Source: Irpex lacteus (Eukaryota; Basidiomycota; Agaricomycetes; Polyporales; Irpicaceae). Taken from it: a DNA stretch of 64,000 nt. The notes below the pieces were generated by a model. It made no database searches, was not told where the DNA came from, and saw only the letters and a program-made list of their open reading frames with translations. The stretch spans positions 1,178,001 through 1,242,000 of the forward strand of contig MQVO02000002.1 in assembly GCA_001986395.2 (NCBI GenBank), given 5' to 3'. Position numbers and translations under genes: made by a program. Shown piece after piece: positions 1-11,000 of this stretch. How positions within the stretch are numbered: position 1 is the first letter of the stretch; the number at the start of each line of letters is the position of its first letter.

Positions 1-385
1 AGGATCGGTCGCTGCTCCCCTGCCTTTTTAGTCAAGTCATCTGCTCAGCCCTTCCGACCGTGCCTTTTCCTCCAGTTTGAGCAGTGCACGGTCACCCCTG
101 TGACCATGCGTTCATATATGCGGCCTCGTATCTGCTCTGCAACTTCCAACTTTTACGAAACGTGTTGAATACCGGTGGAGCATCTTTCAGAGGCCAGATC
201 ATTGTGAACTGATCTATGACGCTACAACGGCGGATCTGAGATTGGAGTCTGTGTGCCTTGGTGCAGCGGTGCCTGTCCGTTGCATACAGCAAACGCAATG
301 ATGGAGCCACTTGGATAACGCTTTCATTCACTAACCACATCTACACAGACATCGGCAGCCTCACAGCGGCCTCTAGTCTCCTGCA
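1..385. other. Upstream region of the CSC1-like gene
   Basis: No gene is supported here. An 82-codon minus-strand frame (92-340) exists, but it has no recognisable motif or splice continuation. The stretch probably holds the promoter and 5' leader of the channel gene starting at 386, and possibly the flank of a gene beyond the window edge. Confidence 0.4.
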
Positions 386-3300
386 ATGTCGCAGGTGACG
401 CCAGGCAAGGCTCAAAACCTCGACTCACAGACATTCCTCACTTCATTGGCCACAAATGCCGGAGTTCTCGCAGTAGAACTTCTGGCGTTCGTCTTCCTCA
501 AGCATCGTATCAGTAGGATATACGAACCAAGAACTTACCTTCCTCCTCCCGAGTGAGCATGTTGGGCTCATTGAACCCCTAAGATTGACTGAACATTCTT
601 TGTTCGCAGTAAACGAGCAGTTGCTCTTCCACGCGGCTGGTGGAAATGGCTACTTGCCATTCTCGCGATACCTACAGGAGATGTGGTATATATTCGGATT
701 GTTACATGCATCTATTCATGCGTTCTCACTAAGTTTGCTCCACTAGCTTCACAAGAATGGCCTCGATGCGTACATGTTCCTCCGTTTCCTACGACTCTTG
801 GTCATCCTGTTTGCCTCAAGCACCATCTTTACCTGCGGTATCCTCATCCCGATAGACACGGCTGGTCTCAAAGATGCTAATTTTAGCGACAAACTTTCGA
901 GACTCAGCTGGGGAAAGTTAGTGTGCTTACTTCATTGATATATAATACCACCTCAATATTTGATATAGCATTCCGGACGATGCGACTGGACGTTACGCTG
1001 CACATGTCGCGGTAGTCTGGATATCAACTTGTATGTTCACGTTTATTTGATTGGGTAGGGCGTAATATTCAACACTCCTTTAGTTTGGACGCTATATCTC
1101 ATCCGTCGAGAACTCAACCACTATGCCGTGACTCGTCAACAATTTCTCATTTCGCGATCACACGCCGTTCTCGCTCAAGCACGTACAGTACTAATCATCA
1201 ATATACCCCTGGAGATGTGTAACGAGCACGATCTACGCGTATGGGCAAGTTTTGTTCCCGGTGGAGTTCAGAACGTCTGGGTATATAGGGACACGACGGT
1301 GTGTGACCCCAAGTTATTTCAACGTATCGCTGCATCTAACTGATCTCGCATGAAGACCCTAAACGAAAACTATAAGGACCGTATTAAAGCTTGTAAGAAG
1401 CTTGAGAAGGCGACCTCTAAACTACTGAGGAGCGTTACGAAGGCTAAGTACTCGCACGACAAGGCTGAAAACAAGCAACATATGAAGGAGGAAAAGACTG
1501 AGAGGAAAGAACACAAGCAGGAGGAGAAAGCATTGGCTAAGCGCAGAAAGCTGGGTGAGAAGGAGGCACTGAGAGCGCAACAAGAATACGAACGCGCACA
1601 TGGGATGACACCCTCGAGGCACATCGGCGAACATAGCGACAATACCAATACCAACAATCCACCACATCTATCTCTCCATCTCAGTGAGGTGGAAAGCTCT
1701 ATCAACCACCTCTCTGTCTACAACTACCCCGATGCAAGTACTATTGGGCAATCTACCGATTATGAACGTCCATCGAACCTGTCTTCGAGGCCTCTTCGTC
1801 AGAGAACTATCACCAGTGAGCTTGAGGCTGGACGTCTTCCGCCCTCTCCTACATTCTCTCCAACCCAGGTTGGGTCGCCGACTCCCTCGCCGTCAAATGG
1901 AAGAGAGGGTGAGGGTGAAAGGTCGGAAGTTGAGACGATATTGGAGACGTATGCCCCATCGAATAAGAGGCCAAGGCATAGGCTGGGGTTCTTGGGTCTA
2001 TTTGGTAGGAAAGTTGATACGATAGAATGGTGCAAAGTGAGTACCAAGCGAACAGTTACAACTGTCTTACCCATATAACACTCCTTTTATCCCAGGACGA
2101 GATTGCGAGGCTGAATAAGAGTATCGACGAGAAACGGCATACGCTACAACAAGCCGACTCGAAGCCTAAGCCTATGGGAAGTGCATTCATACAGTGTAAT
2201 CTGCAGATGGGTGCGCATGTGTTGGCGCAATGTGTGAGCCATCATCAGGTACGTTTTCACCTGATGTTCGATTGCCTCTCTGTTCTCACATATCATCAGC
2301 CTCTAGCTATGGCCGAGAAATGGGTCGAAATCTCCCCGAAAGACGTGATCTGGGATAACATAGACGTCAGTTCCTCCCCTTGTCCTTCTCGATGTACGGA
2401 CTTTCGCTGACATCTCAATCTTCAATATAGGACGGCGCATACGAAACTCGGTTCCGCTATGTTACCTCCTGGATCGGAAGCATCATCCTCATCATCATTT
2501 GGTTCGCCCCCGTGGCCTTTGTCGGCACGCTCAGCAACATCTCTGCCCTCTGCGAAAAAGTGTCCTGGTTATGTTGGATTGGACGCGCGCCGACGCCGAT
2601 ACCTGGTATTATCCAGGGTATTCTGCCGCCTGTGTTTTTGGCGATTTTGTTTGCCATCTTGCCGTGGCTGTTGAAAGGTATGGACTAGATGATCTCTGGA
2701 TGAGCACGTGCGCTGAATGACTGTGACAGGTTTGGCGTGGTATGAAAATATCCCACGATGGTCACTGCTGTCAATCAGTGTATATAAGAGATATTTTCTC
2801 TTTTTGGTCATGTAAGCTTAAGCCTCATCATGATCCGTTTGTTGCATATCTCATCTGGTTATCCTCCTTCCAGACACGGCTTCTTGATTGTCACGCTCAG
2901 CTCTGGAATCACATCGACTGCTACAGAGGTACGCGCCTCCAACGTGATATACTTTGATATCATGCCTCATTGCAATTGTTCACAACATATAGATCATCAA
3001 GAATCCCACACAAGCTATCTCAGACCTCGCCATCCAGCTCCCCAACGCATCCATCTTCTTCCTCACATGGACGTGTGAGTTTTCGTTATGCTGCTCAGCG
3101 CGACCTTGTATTGACTTTGAAACAACGACCTAGTGACACAGGGACTCAGCGGCGCAGGAAGTGCTTTGTTGCAGATCGGACAGTTGCTGGTGCACTATGT
3201 CAAGAAATGGTTCCTTGGACGGACGCCGAGACAGGCGTATGGCGTTACATTCCTCATGCCCAAGGTACGATTATCGTCTATACTGATGCTATACTAGTAG

Positions 3301-4715
3301 CAGCTCATTATTACGAACACATCGCAGGCCGATTTTGGACTGGTCCTCCCCCGCATGTCCTTATTAGCAACGATTGCACTGGCATATAGTGTCTTGTCGC
3401 CGATCATAAATGCTCTTGCGACTGTATCATTCTTACTATTCTTCTTCTCGTGGAAGTTCCGTAAGTCGTGTTGTTTATGGCTCCTTAATGCCTGGAGGGA
3501 TGTACTGAACAAAGTATTCTTTTAGTACTAACATGGGTATTCGACCAACCGGATGAGTTCGAGACAGGTGGCAAATACGTAGGTGCTCTCTCCTACAGTT
3601 TTCTCTCTCGGGCTGATGGATATACTTGCAGTTCCCTATCGCAATCAACTTCCTATGTGAGTGGACAGCCTACTGTCTTATGCTCATTTCATCGACTAAC
3701 AAAATTAATAGTTGTGGGGATGTACATCGAGCAATTCTGCTTGGCTGCATTGTTCTTCCTTAGTCTTAAACGGGATATCACCTTCATCATCGAAGGAGTA
3801 CTTATGGTCGTTCTCCTCGGTCTCACCGTACTCGTGCAGATACTGTACAAGCGCAGTTTTGACCGTGAGTAACCAACGGTATCGAAGACATCACTTTTTA
3901 TAACTGTCCGTGAATGTCTATAGCTATCACCCAGAATCTCCCCATGTCACTGGCTACAAAGAATCTTCAAGAACGCTGGGAACGCCAGCGGAAACTCAGC
4001 GGTCAACCCTCTCGTAATGACGAAGAAGATATGGACTTGTTCAGCCGTGATCGTATGTTTTCTATCACTCGCGACCAGATAGGTACATCACACTCACACT
4101 TGTATAAACGCAGGCTTCAAGCTGGCTCTACGGCGCCGCATTCAAGCGCCTGTCGAGAAAGCGGTTAAGGACGTACAGAAAGACATGGCCAGAGTCGCAA
4201 AGATCAACCCAGACCTGAAGACCGTGGACACAGATATCGATGATCCTGTGAAAGAGATGGCTAAAGCCCCACACGTCCCTGAACCATCGGCATCGACTTC
4301 GGCGCGTGAGATGAACGATGGGTTGTCGCACGAGCAGCTACAGCAGACCCGGACGAGTAGCTCCAAGTCCCGTAAACGAAAGGGCTCGGAATCTTCATCT
4401 TCGTCTTCTGCATCGTCGAACGATGAACAACAGCCACCGCAATTCGCACCTGCGGCTAAGCGAGAAGGCGAGGACGGCGACGAGTTTGACCAGGACTTCG
4501 ACGTACATGGGTTCGATCATCCCTCGACGTACGAGCCACAGCCGTGGATATGGATACCCAAGGACGAGCTTGGGGTAAGTGAGTTGCTTGTGAAGGAATT
4601 GAGAGATGGTGGCGTGGAGGCCAGTGATGAAGGTTCGACGATGGATCGGAAGGGGAATGTGGAAGTGCAGAGGAACCCGCCTGATGAGGATTGGGCAGGG
4701 GGACATGATGCTTGA
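386..4715 (+). CDS. CSC1: CSC1/OSCA-type (DUF221) membrane channel
   Basis: Predicted calcium-permeable, osmosensitive or mechanosensitive cation channel of the CSC1/OSCA/TMEM63 family, in the plasma or an internal membrane. Translated exons follow the family order: an N-terminal membrane segment (LLAFVFLKHRISRIYEPRTY), NGLDAYMFLRFLR before the next helix, a cytosolic domain, then the long RSN1-type 7TM region running from about 2440 (YVTSWIGSIILIIIWFAPV) to 3870, and a charged Ser/Glu-rich cytosolic tail. The start at 386 opens a 56-codon exon ending in CCC GA with a gtgagc donor, and it continues in frame after 609. The gene has a dozen or more short introns. The cytosolic loop (about 1350-2040) carries a long Lys/Glu-rich coiled coil followed by a Ser/Thr/Pro-rich stretch, which is larger than in yeast Csc1. 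Family membership is clear; the stimulus it senses is not. Confidence 0.85.
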
Positions 4716-5286
4716 TTCTTTTGCTATACCCTTGCCTTGCTGTGATCATGAACGGTGATGAGTCTTGGATCGTTTTGTTAACTCTTTCGGATTTGGATTG
4801 ATACCATCACTATTGTGTAGCTGTTACTTATTGCAATATCATACCCGTATACATGCGTTGCACGCCCACTTCCTTCTCTTCTTTCGGGCTTTTGTCCCGC
4901 AACCGGTTCTATGGCTAAGGTACAGGAAAGGATGCCCCAACTCCATAATGGGTAAGCCTGAACTGAATGGTAGAGTATCTTCATAGACAGTACTCAGTTT
5001 GGGAAGATGTTGATGATTCAGATACGGCGTACCTGGGTCGCTTACTATCTACTTTGTGGCATGATTGATACACAGACGACACCCGGGGGTGCAGTGGGTT
5101 TGCATCTGTTTCGGCAAGCCTCTGAGCTCGGGCATACAAGTTATACCCAGTTCCTGGCGGATTTATACTAAAGCAGTGCCACCACCCGCAGCTCACGTGG
5201 AGTCCCCATGGGTAGACGACACAATACACCGTGTACGATCATGTATCAAGGCTTCCTCGACTTCTCACCACGGGCCATGGGTATTT
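4716..5286. other. Intergenic region
   Basis: This separates two plus-strand genes and probably contains the 3' UTR of the channel gene and the promoter of the next gene. I see no coding exon with splice support and no repeat worth naming. Confidence 0.4.
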
Positions 5287-6065
5287 ATGCCGCGTAAAGC
5301 TCGTTCGAAAAACCCAAAGCCGACTCAAAACATGGGTCAAAGGTACGTCTGCAATGACTTGCGTGAGTTGTGACGGTGTGGACTGCAAGCTGAACCCCTG
5401 AACCCCTATGTAGTGGCTCGTCGAAGCCAGAAGCTGCGAAGCCACCCGTCGCCAGTAACGGACCCAAGGTGTTCTTATACCACCAGATCTGGCGCACGCT
5501 CCTCCATGGGGACAACGACCGTAGTCACAAGCGTCCTGCTCTCCCCATAGAGCTCGTCCGTCTTATCTCGCGGTTCGCAGGCCTCTGCATCCCGGACCAC
5601 ACCCGGACCTTCATCTGCGAGAAGGAAGTCAACGTCCGGGGCGGTGGCCCCTTCGAAACCAAATTGTGGTTCTACACGTCGCCGTTCGACGATTATGCCC
5701 TCAAACACGTTGCAGCAGCGCAACTGTTGACAACGTCGAATGATCAGGGGTGGGCAAGCGACCGGGGATCGTGGACTTGGTTCGAGTGGGGATTGTTTGC
5801 CAATTCGGAGGAGGCGTTGCGGCTTGAGAAGGCGAAGAGCGAGTCGGACGGGTGGAGGTTGAGTCACAAGAACAAGGGCGCAGTGAGCGAGCCTCAGGAC
5901 CTGAAGGGGCCCGTCGTAGATATCGACGACAAGATGTGGGAGGGGTTTGTAGAGGGAAGTGTGCTTGCCGTGCGTGTATGTGCAAGGTTCCCTATGTGGA
6001 CAAACCACGCACACCGTGCAGAAATCAAGTTCTGGAGATGGTTCGAACCCGTCATAGATCTCTAA
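5287..6065 (+). CDS. Unknown protein, two exons
   Basis: I do not recognise a named family. The first exon (5287-5342) encodes a Lys/Arg-rich start, MPRKARSKNPKPTQNMGQ. An intron with a gtacgt donor and tag acceptor (5343-5413) restores the frame into SGSSKPEAAKPP and the long second exon. That exon contains HKRPALPIELVRLISRFAG, an F-box-like or leucine-rich helix common at the start of Agaricomycete orphan proteins, then a beta-rich, Trp-containing domain (ETKLWFYTSPF, GSWTWFEWGLF, GWRLSHKNKG) that ends in FWRWFEPVIDL. The C-terminal domain may bind a ligand or protein partner, but this is only a guess. The ATG at 5287 is preferred because splicing from it gives one continuous frame. There is no signal peptide or membrane helix. 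Confidence 0.6.
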
Positions 6066-6410
6066 ACACACTTAGAGTACGTAAAGTGTTAGTAGGCATG
6101 AAGTGCGCACTGCCGTATTTATCGTTTCGTATTGGTGGGATGGGAGTTCGTTATTCACTGTATCACTAGCATTTAACTTGCATAGAACGTTATACAGAGA
6201 CCATTGCATGTTTCCAGAGAACAGAATATTGAGCGATGAGGGCAGGAGGACCAGGCGTTGTGTGGCAGCGCTCGTTCTAAGAGTCGTTGAGCGCCTCTTC
6301 CACGTGGCACAGGGCGGCACCGACTAGCCCAAATTTGATGCACTCATCGACATCCCGCCCGTCCAGCAACACACTCAAGACAGTCCCTACGCCCCCTCTC
6401 ACGATTCGCA

Positions 6411-7039
6411 ATGGTGAGAATGCCTCTATACTGCTCGAAGATGCTGCCCGAATGCGTTCTGGAACGATAAAGGAGGATCAAGACGCTGGATGCATCTGCC
6501 TTACGATGGATGTACTTGGACGGTCGCGAGCGCATTCGGGGCAGCACGAGGGTATGTCAGTATACTGACCCGTTTGTCTCGCTCAATAGGCATCCGCTGA
6601 ACTCGCTGCGACGTACGCCGCCCTCATTCTCGCCGACGACAATGTCGAGATTACCGTTCGTACACCCTCTCCCGTTTGAGTGGTAGAAGCATATTGGCTC
6701 AACTTGTGTGTCTAGTCCGACAAGATCGTCGCTCTGACCACCGCCGCTGGTGTTGAGCTCGAGCCCATCTGGGCATCTCTCCTCGCAAAAGCTCTCGAGG
6801 GCAAGAACGTGAAGGAGCTCCTTTCGAACGTTGGTGCTGGTGGAGGTGCACCCGCAGCTGGTGCCCCCGCCGCCGGTGGTGCTGCCGCTGCCGCTGGTGG
6901 TGACGCACCCGCTGCTGAGGAGAAGAAGGAGGAGGAGAAGGAAGAGTCAGACGACGACATGGTGCGTCAACTCGACCTTCAGATGTATCGTGCTTGATGC
7001 TAACTCATTCTTCTCTAGGGCTTCGGTCTTTTCGATTAA
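6411..7039 (+). CDS. RPP1: 60S acidic ribosomal protein P1
   Basis: P1 is a ribosomal stalk protein. With P2 and P0 it recruits elongation factors to the large subunit. Exons are 6411-6413, 6590-6655, 6716-6961 and 7019-7039. The protein begins [18 protein letters not shown], continues through [19 protein letters not shown], then a flexible Gly/Ala-rich hinge ([16 protein letters not shown]), a Glu/Lys-rich segment, and ends in the invariant stalk peptide ESDDDMGFGLFD. Length is normal, about 111 residues. The first exon contains only the ATG. The 176-base intron after it is the longest in the gene and holds a strong hairpin listed separately. Direct protein evidence is very strong; the ATG-only first exon is inferred from the good gtgaga donor, the caatag acceptor and the lack of another in-frame start. 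Confidence 0.93.
6432..6550 (+). other. Long hairpin in intron 1 of RPP1
   Basis: The arms TGCTGCCCGAATGCG (6442-6456) and CGCATTCGGGGCAGCA (6531-6546) are reverse complements apart from one bulged G. The pairing extends outward as CTCG (6433-6436) with CGAG (6547-6550) across a four-base bulge. The loop is about 75 bases with weak internal pairing. No box C/D or H/ACA signature was found, so this is not called a snoRNA. Confidence 0.6.
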
Positions 7040-7328
7040 TCGTGTTGTATCATCGTCGCTTTCTTTGCTCTCACATCTTTTCACTGCATTTATTGGGTCG
7101 CGGAGTCCCACACATCTCTGCACGTCGCGCTGTACTTCATTACACCACGCTTTGCATACAAAAAGACGCTGAAAACGTGCATGTTTGTTGTGGACGTGCG
7201 TCGTGATCCGATTCTTGCAAAGTAAGTGCAGCAAAGAAGATCGATAGAGTTCAATATGGACGTTCTACCAGGTGTACATGGGCACAGCCAAAGTACTAAC
7301 AATCCCTTTCCGTGATGTCTACAGCATT

Positions 7329-7727
7329 TCAGTCAACAGGCAGAATAGGCAGTTTCTCATTTGCTACAGGAGGCTGTGTCGAGGATCCTGCCTGCTTTGG
7401 CATTGGCTGTTTGTTGGGTATTACGAACTCGTCGGAATCGTCGAGATCGAGCAGAATTCCTCTGGTCCTGATACCATCATAGCGCGCAGGCGCGTCTTCT
7501 GGCAAGTCGACATGCATGATGCTCATCGTGGTAATATGACCATGCAAAACACCTGCGTCTCTGTAGTCACTTATAGCTATCCGTTCAGTGGGACACGGTC
7601 AGCGCATGCAGTGAGTAGGGCGCGAGGTTGACGTACCTCGAAGGGTATCCATAGTTGCTACTAGCAACTCTTTCGAGTTCTTGGCAAGATGGTACTCTCT
7701 GGGTACGAAGGGTATGCTGCGAGCCAT
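7329..7727 (-). CDS. Small unknown protein, two exons
   Basis: A protein of about 106 residues that I do not recognise. Exon 1 (7637-7727) encodes MARSIPFVPREYHLAKNSKE and continues LLVATMDTLR. A gtacgt donor and an agag acceptor join it to exon 2 (7329-7558), giving DAGVLHGHITTMSIMHVDLP, then an acidic DLDDSDEFV stretch and a Pro-rich tail. The frame stays open only with this splice, and the composition is protein-like, which supports a real gene. It lies between the 3' end of RPP1 and ATG7, with its start 376 bases from the ATG7 start in divergent orientation. No signal peptide, membrane segment or catalytic motif is visible. An upstream start is possible, because the reading frame is open for about 30 codons before the chosen ATG. 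Confidence 0.5.
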
Positions 7728-8103
7728 GGCAGATAGTTGGGCGAGGTGGTGGTGTGGTTGAACGCGAGGGCTGGGGCGCTTCAAGCCGCGATCCGTCCAT
7801 CTAAGTACTTTCACGGTCACAGGCCTCGTGTGCTAACAATGGCATGCGGTCTTGTTTTGGCCACATACGATGATGGCCTTTCTCCTTTGTACTATCACTA
7901 CATTTCCATCGCGAACTAAAGCCTTGTGCCAGGCCACAATCGCGAAACACGTCCCAAGCAGATGCACGTGAGCTGATCTTCAGATATGGACGCGTGTCTT
8001 GAAGTCGCAGCCACCGAATTGGCCGCAGTGGTGTTCTTGAATCTCTCACCTCTACCACCGCTATCTTGACGATTCTTACGACTTTTTCTCGATTCTACCG
8101 TTG
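7728..8103. promoter_or_regulatory. Divergent promoter region of the small gene and ATG7
   Basis: A 376-bp region between two divergently placed start codons. It should hold both promoters. No distinctive motif beyond ordinary base composition was recognised, and an 85-codon minus-strand frame inside it lacks support. Confidence 0.35.
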
Positions 8104-10700
8104 ATGACCATCGTCCAATTCTCTCCATTCACGTCTCTGGTAGAACCTGGCTTCTGGCACTCGCTTACAGACCTCAAGATCGATGTGCTCAAATTAGCCG
8201 ATCACTCTGTGCCTGTCACTGCGTCTTACGGCGCCGGGAGGTCGATTGTCGACCGCGAAACGGGGAATGAGATAGCGTTGGGATGCAATTTGACTGTTGG
8301 AGGCGACTCGTTCACCGATAAGCCTCAGTATGCTCTATTTTACTGCTTGGGTGAATAGCTGTTGAACACAATGAACCTAGTATACCCGCACACTCAGTAG
8401 CAGCACCTGGAACATTCAAGAATTATAACACCATCGAAGAATTCAAAGCTGCAGACAAGACTGCGCTGTTCAATGAATTGACTGACGAGGTACCGCCGTT
8501 GAATCTGCTGTTGACGGGGCTCGTGTTCACGCGTCTTCGTGTGTAGATCTGGGACAGCATCACCAAGGGATCTACCGAGAAGCTGTCAAAGTTCCTAGTG
8601 ATCACTTTCGCAGAGCTCAAGAAGTACAAGTACTACTACTGGTTTGCGTTCCCAGCATTTGTCGCTAAACCTGCTTGGGAGATCGACGGAGAATGGCGTG
8701 GTGCGAACGAAGAGTTCAGCGCAGAGAGTGTACGTATCCCCTATCTCAGCTCTACCTCGCGGTTCTGACCATACGTGCAGCTTACAGCAATCCACGCTGC
8801 AGTTCATTCTTCACCTCGAGCCTTCTTCCTCGTCCGACCGTCTGGCTCCACAGCAGAAATAGGAGCCGTAGAGGACTTTGACAGCTTTTTCGATGGCGTT
8901 CCTCCAGAGAAAGTACGCTTGACCTGTTGTTGAGATAGCAAGCAACTCAAGATTATTATAGAGAACTATCGCTTTTCTCGATCCATCAGCTTTACCTACG
9001 AACCCAGGATGGCCACTACGTAACCTGTTGGCTTACCTTGCCCATCGGCATCCTAATTATGCTGCCTCCGGTGTCCGTGTGCTTGCGTGGAGAGACGCGG
9101 AGCTCTCGTCAGACGGTCACTGGAAGAGTAGGTTCGGCATCGTGAAGGGTTGCCCGTCCACGCAAGGTATGTTGGTTATATTTTGACGGAATAGCAGAGC
9201 ATAATATTAGGTGTAGACACCGGCTCTAAGCCGAGTGCAGTAGGCTGGGAGAAGAATCCGCAGGGTAAACTAGGTCCCAGGGTGGCAGATCTAGCACCTA
9301 TGATGGATCCTACGAGGTAAGTGTTTCCCAGTCTACATTGAAACCGCAGGAATCAACTATCGCCGGATAGACTTGCAGATCAGGCCGTCGACTTGAACTT
9401 GAAGCTCATGCGCTGGCGAATTCTGCCCTCTCTGGATCTAGAGAAGGTCGCAAATACCAAGTGTCTGCTACTTGGTGCTGGTACTCTGGGCTGTTACGTT
9501 GCTAGAACCCTCATGGTGCGTCCAATCACGTTTAGCAGATTCATGCACTGACGACCGATTCAAGGCATGGGGTGTACGCAACATCACCTTTGTTGATTCT
9601 GCCCGTGTGTCGTTCTCGAATCCTGTTCGACAACCGCTGTTCACGTTCGAGGATTGCTTGAACGGTGGTAAACCCAAGGCTGCGTGCGCTGCTGAAAGTT
9701 TGAAGAAGATCTTCCCTGGAATCGTAAGCAGCATAACACCATGACGGATCATACTCACTCAACCCCCTGCTTAGAACGCAACTGGAATAAACCTTAGTAT
9801 ACCCATGCCTGGTCATCCGATACCCCCTGCGTCTGTAGAGCAGACAAAGAAAGACGTTGAAACACTGGAGAAACTCATCGACGAGCATGATGCCGTATTC
9901 TTGCTGATGGACTCGCGAGAGAGTAGATGGCTGCCTACTGTCTTGGGAGCTACGAAGGGCAAGATCGTCATGAACGCGGCACTGGGATTCGACTCGTACC
10001 TTGTCATGCGGCATGGTGCGCGATCTTCGTTGGCCAAAGGAGAGCGACTTGGGTGCTACTATTGTAACGATATTGTCGCACCTGCCGACGTAAGTCTACA
10101 AAGTTCAAAAATTTATATGGCAGTGTCTCACCAGTACTTTTAGTCTTTGACGGACCGCACACTCGACCAGATGTGCACTGTGACAAGACCAGGTCTCGCG
10201 TCGATCGCTGCGTCTACAGCGGTCGAGCTATTGGTATCCGTATTGCAACATCCCGACGGGTATGTCGATTTCCATGATGGTAAGACTGTATGGTACTCAC
10301 TCCTCCGTAGCGTCAACGCTCCTGCGCCTGCACCACAAACAGGCAAGGACGCCCCTGATCCCCATGAATCGGGGAGCGTTCTTGGGCTGGTACCGCATCA
10401 ACTACGAGGCTTCCTTGCAGAGTTCAGAAACATGCCCATCAAGGGAGCGGCTTACTCCCGCTGCACCGGATGCAGTGACACAGTACGTTATGTATCGATC
10501 AACATACGAGCTATGTGTTCTGACCGCGTTTTGTTCAGGTGCTCGAAGCGTATGAGAAGGATGGATTTGATGTGTTGCTGAGGGCGTTCAATGAACCCAA
10601 ATTCTTGGAGACTCTGACTGGGCTGGATAAGCTGTACGATGAAGGCGAGGCGGCCCTCGATAACGTTGAGTGGGACGTTGAGGAGGATGGTGATTTCTAA
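8104..10700 (+). CDS. ATG7: Autophagy E1-like enzyme Atg7
   Basis: Atg7 is the cytosolic E1-like enzyme that adenylates Atg12 and Atg8 and passes them to Atg10 and Atg3, so it is needed for autophagosome formation. The N-terminal domain opens [20 protein letters not shown] with the family SYGAGRS element. The adenylation domain starts near 9466 with the nucleotide-binding [13 protein letters not shown], followed by [20 protein letters not shown] and the [10 protein letters not shown] loop. The catalytic cysteine is in [14 protein letters not shown] (about 10160-10200). The C-terminus is acidic ([11 protein letters not shown]), as expected for the Atg8-binding tail. About ten short introns interrupt the gene. 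All key motifs are present and the gene looks intact. Confidence 0.95.
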
Positions 10701-11000
10701 TAGGATTATGATTAACTGTAGCATCGTACTCTCCTGGATGTAGCTTGTTAGGAAACGACTTGAATGTACTGATGAGTTCCCACTGTTTCCATCTGGAATA
10801 CGCGCCGTCGACGTGTCTTGGTGAGCTGGTCATGATGGCAGTATCGACGCGATAGACGCCGGATGTGATGTTCTGAGGAGACGCGTATGTTTGCGCGTGT
10901 TTGTGCTGCCACCTCACAAATTGGCGACGTGTCCGAGCGAGTTGCTCTCTACAAAGTCCCAACATCTCCTCCTCCCGCTCCTTGGTCTTTCCTCTCAACC

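Noticed and set aside
92..340. 82-codon minus-strand frame at the left edge
   Set aside because: No motif, no splice continuation, and the frame length is within chance for this composition.
6042..6053. tRNA B-box-like GGTTCGAACCC
   Set aside because: It lies inside the coding end of the gene at 5287-6065 (FWRWFEPVIDL), and no A box, acceptor stem or cloverleaf could be built around it.
6414..6589. snoRNA in RPP1 intron 1
   Set aside because: No box C (RTGATGA) with box D (CTGA) pair, and no H/ACA hinge plus ACA tail, although a strong hairpin exists.
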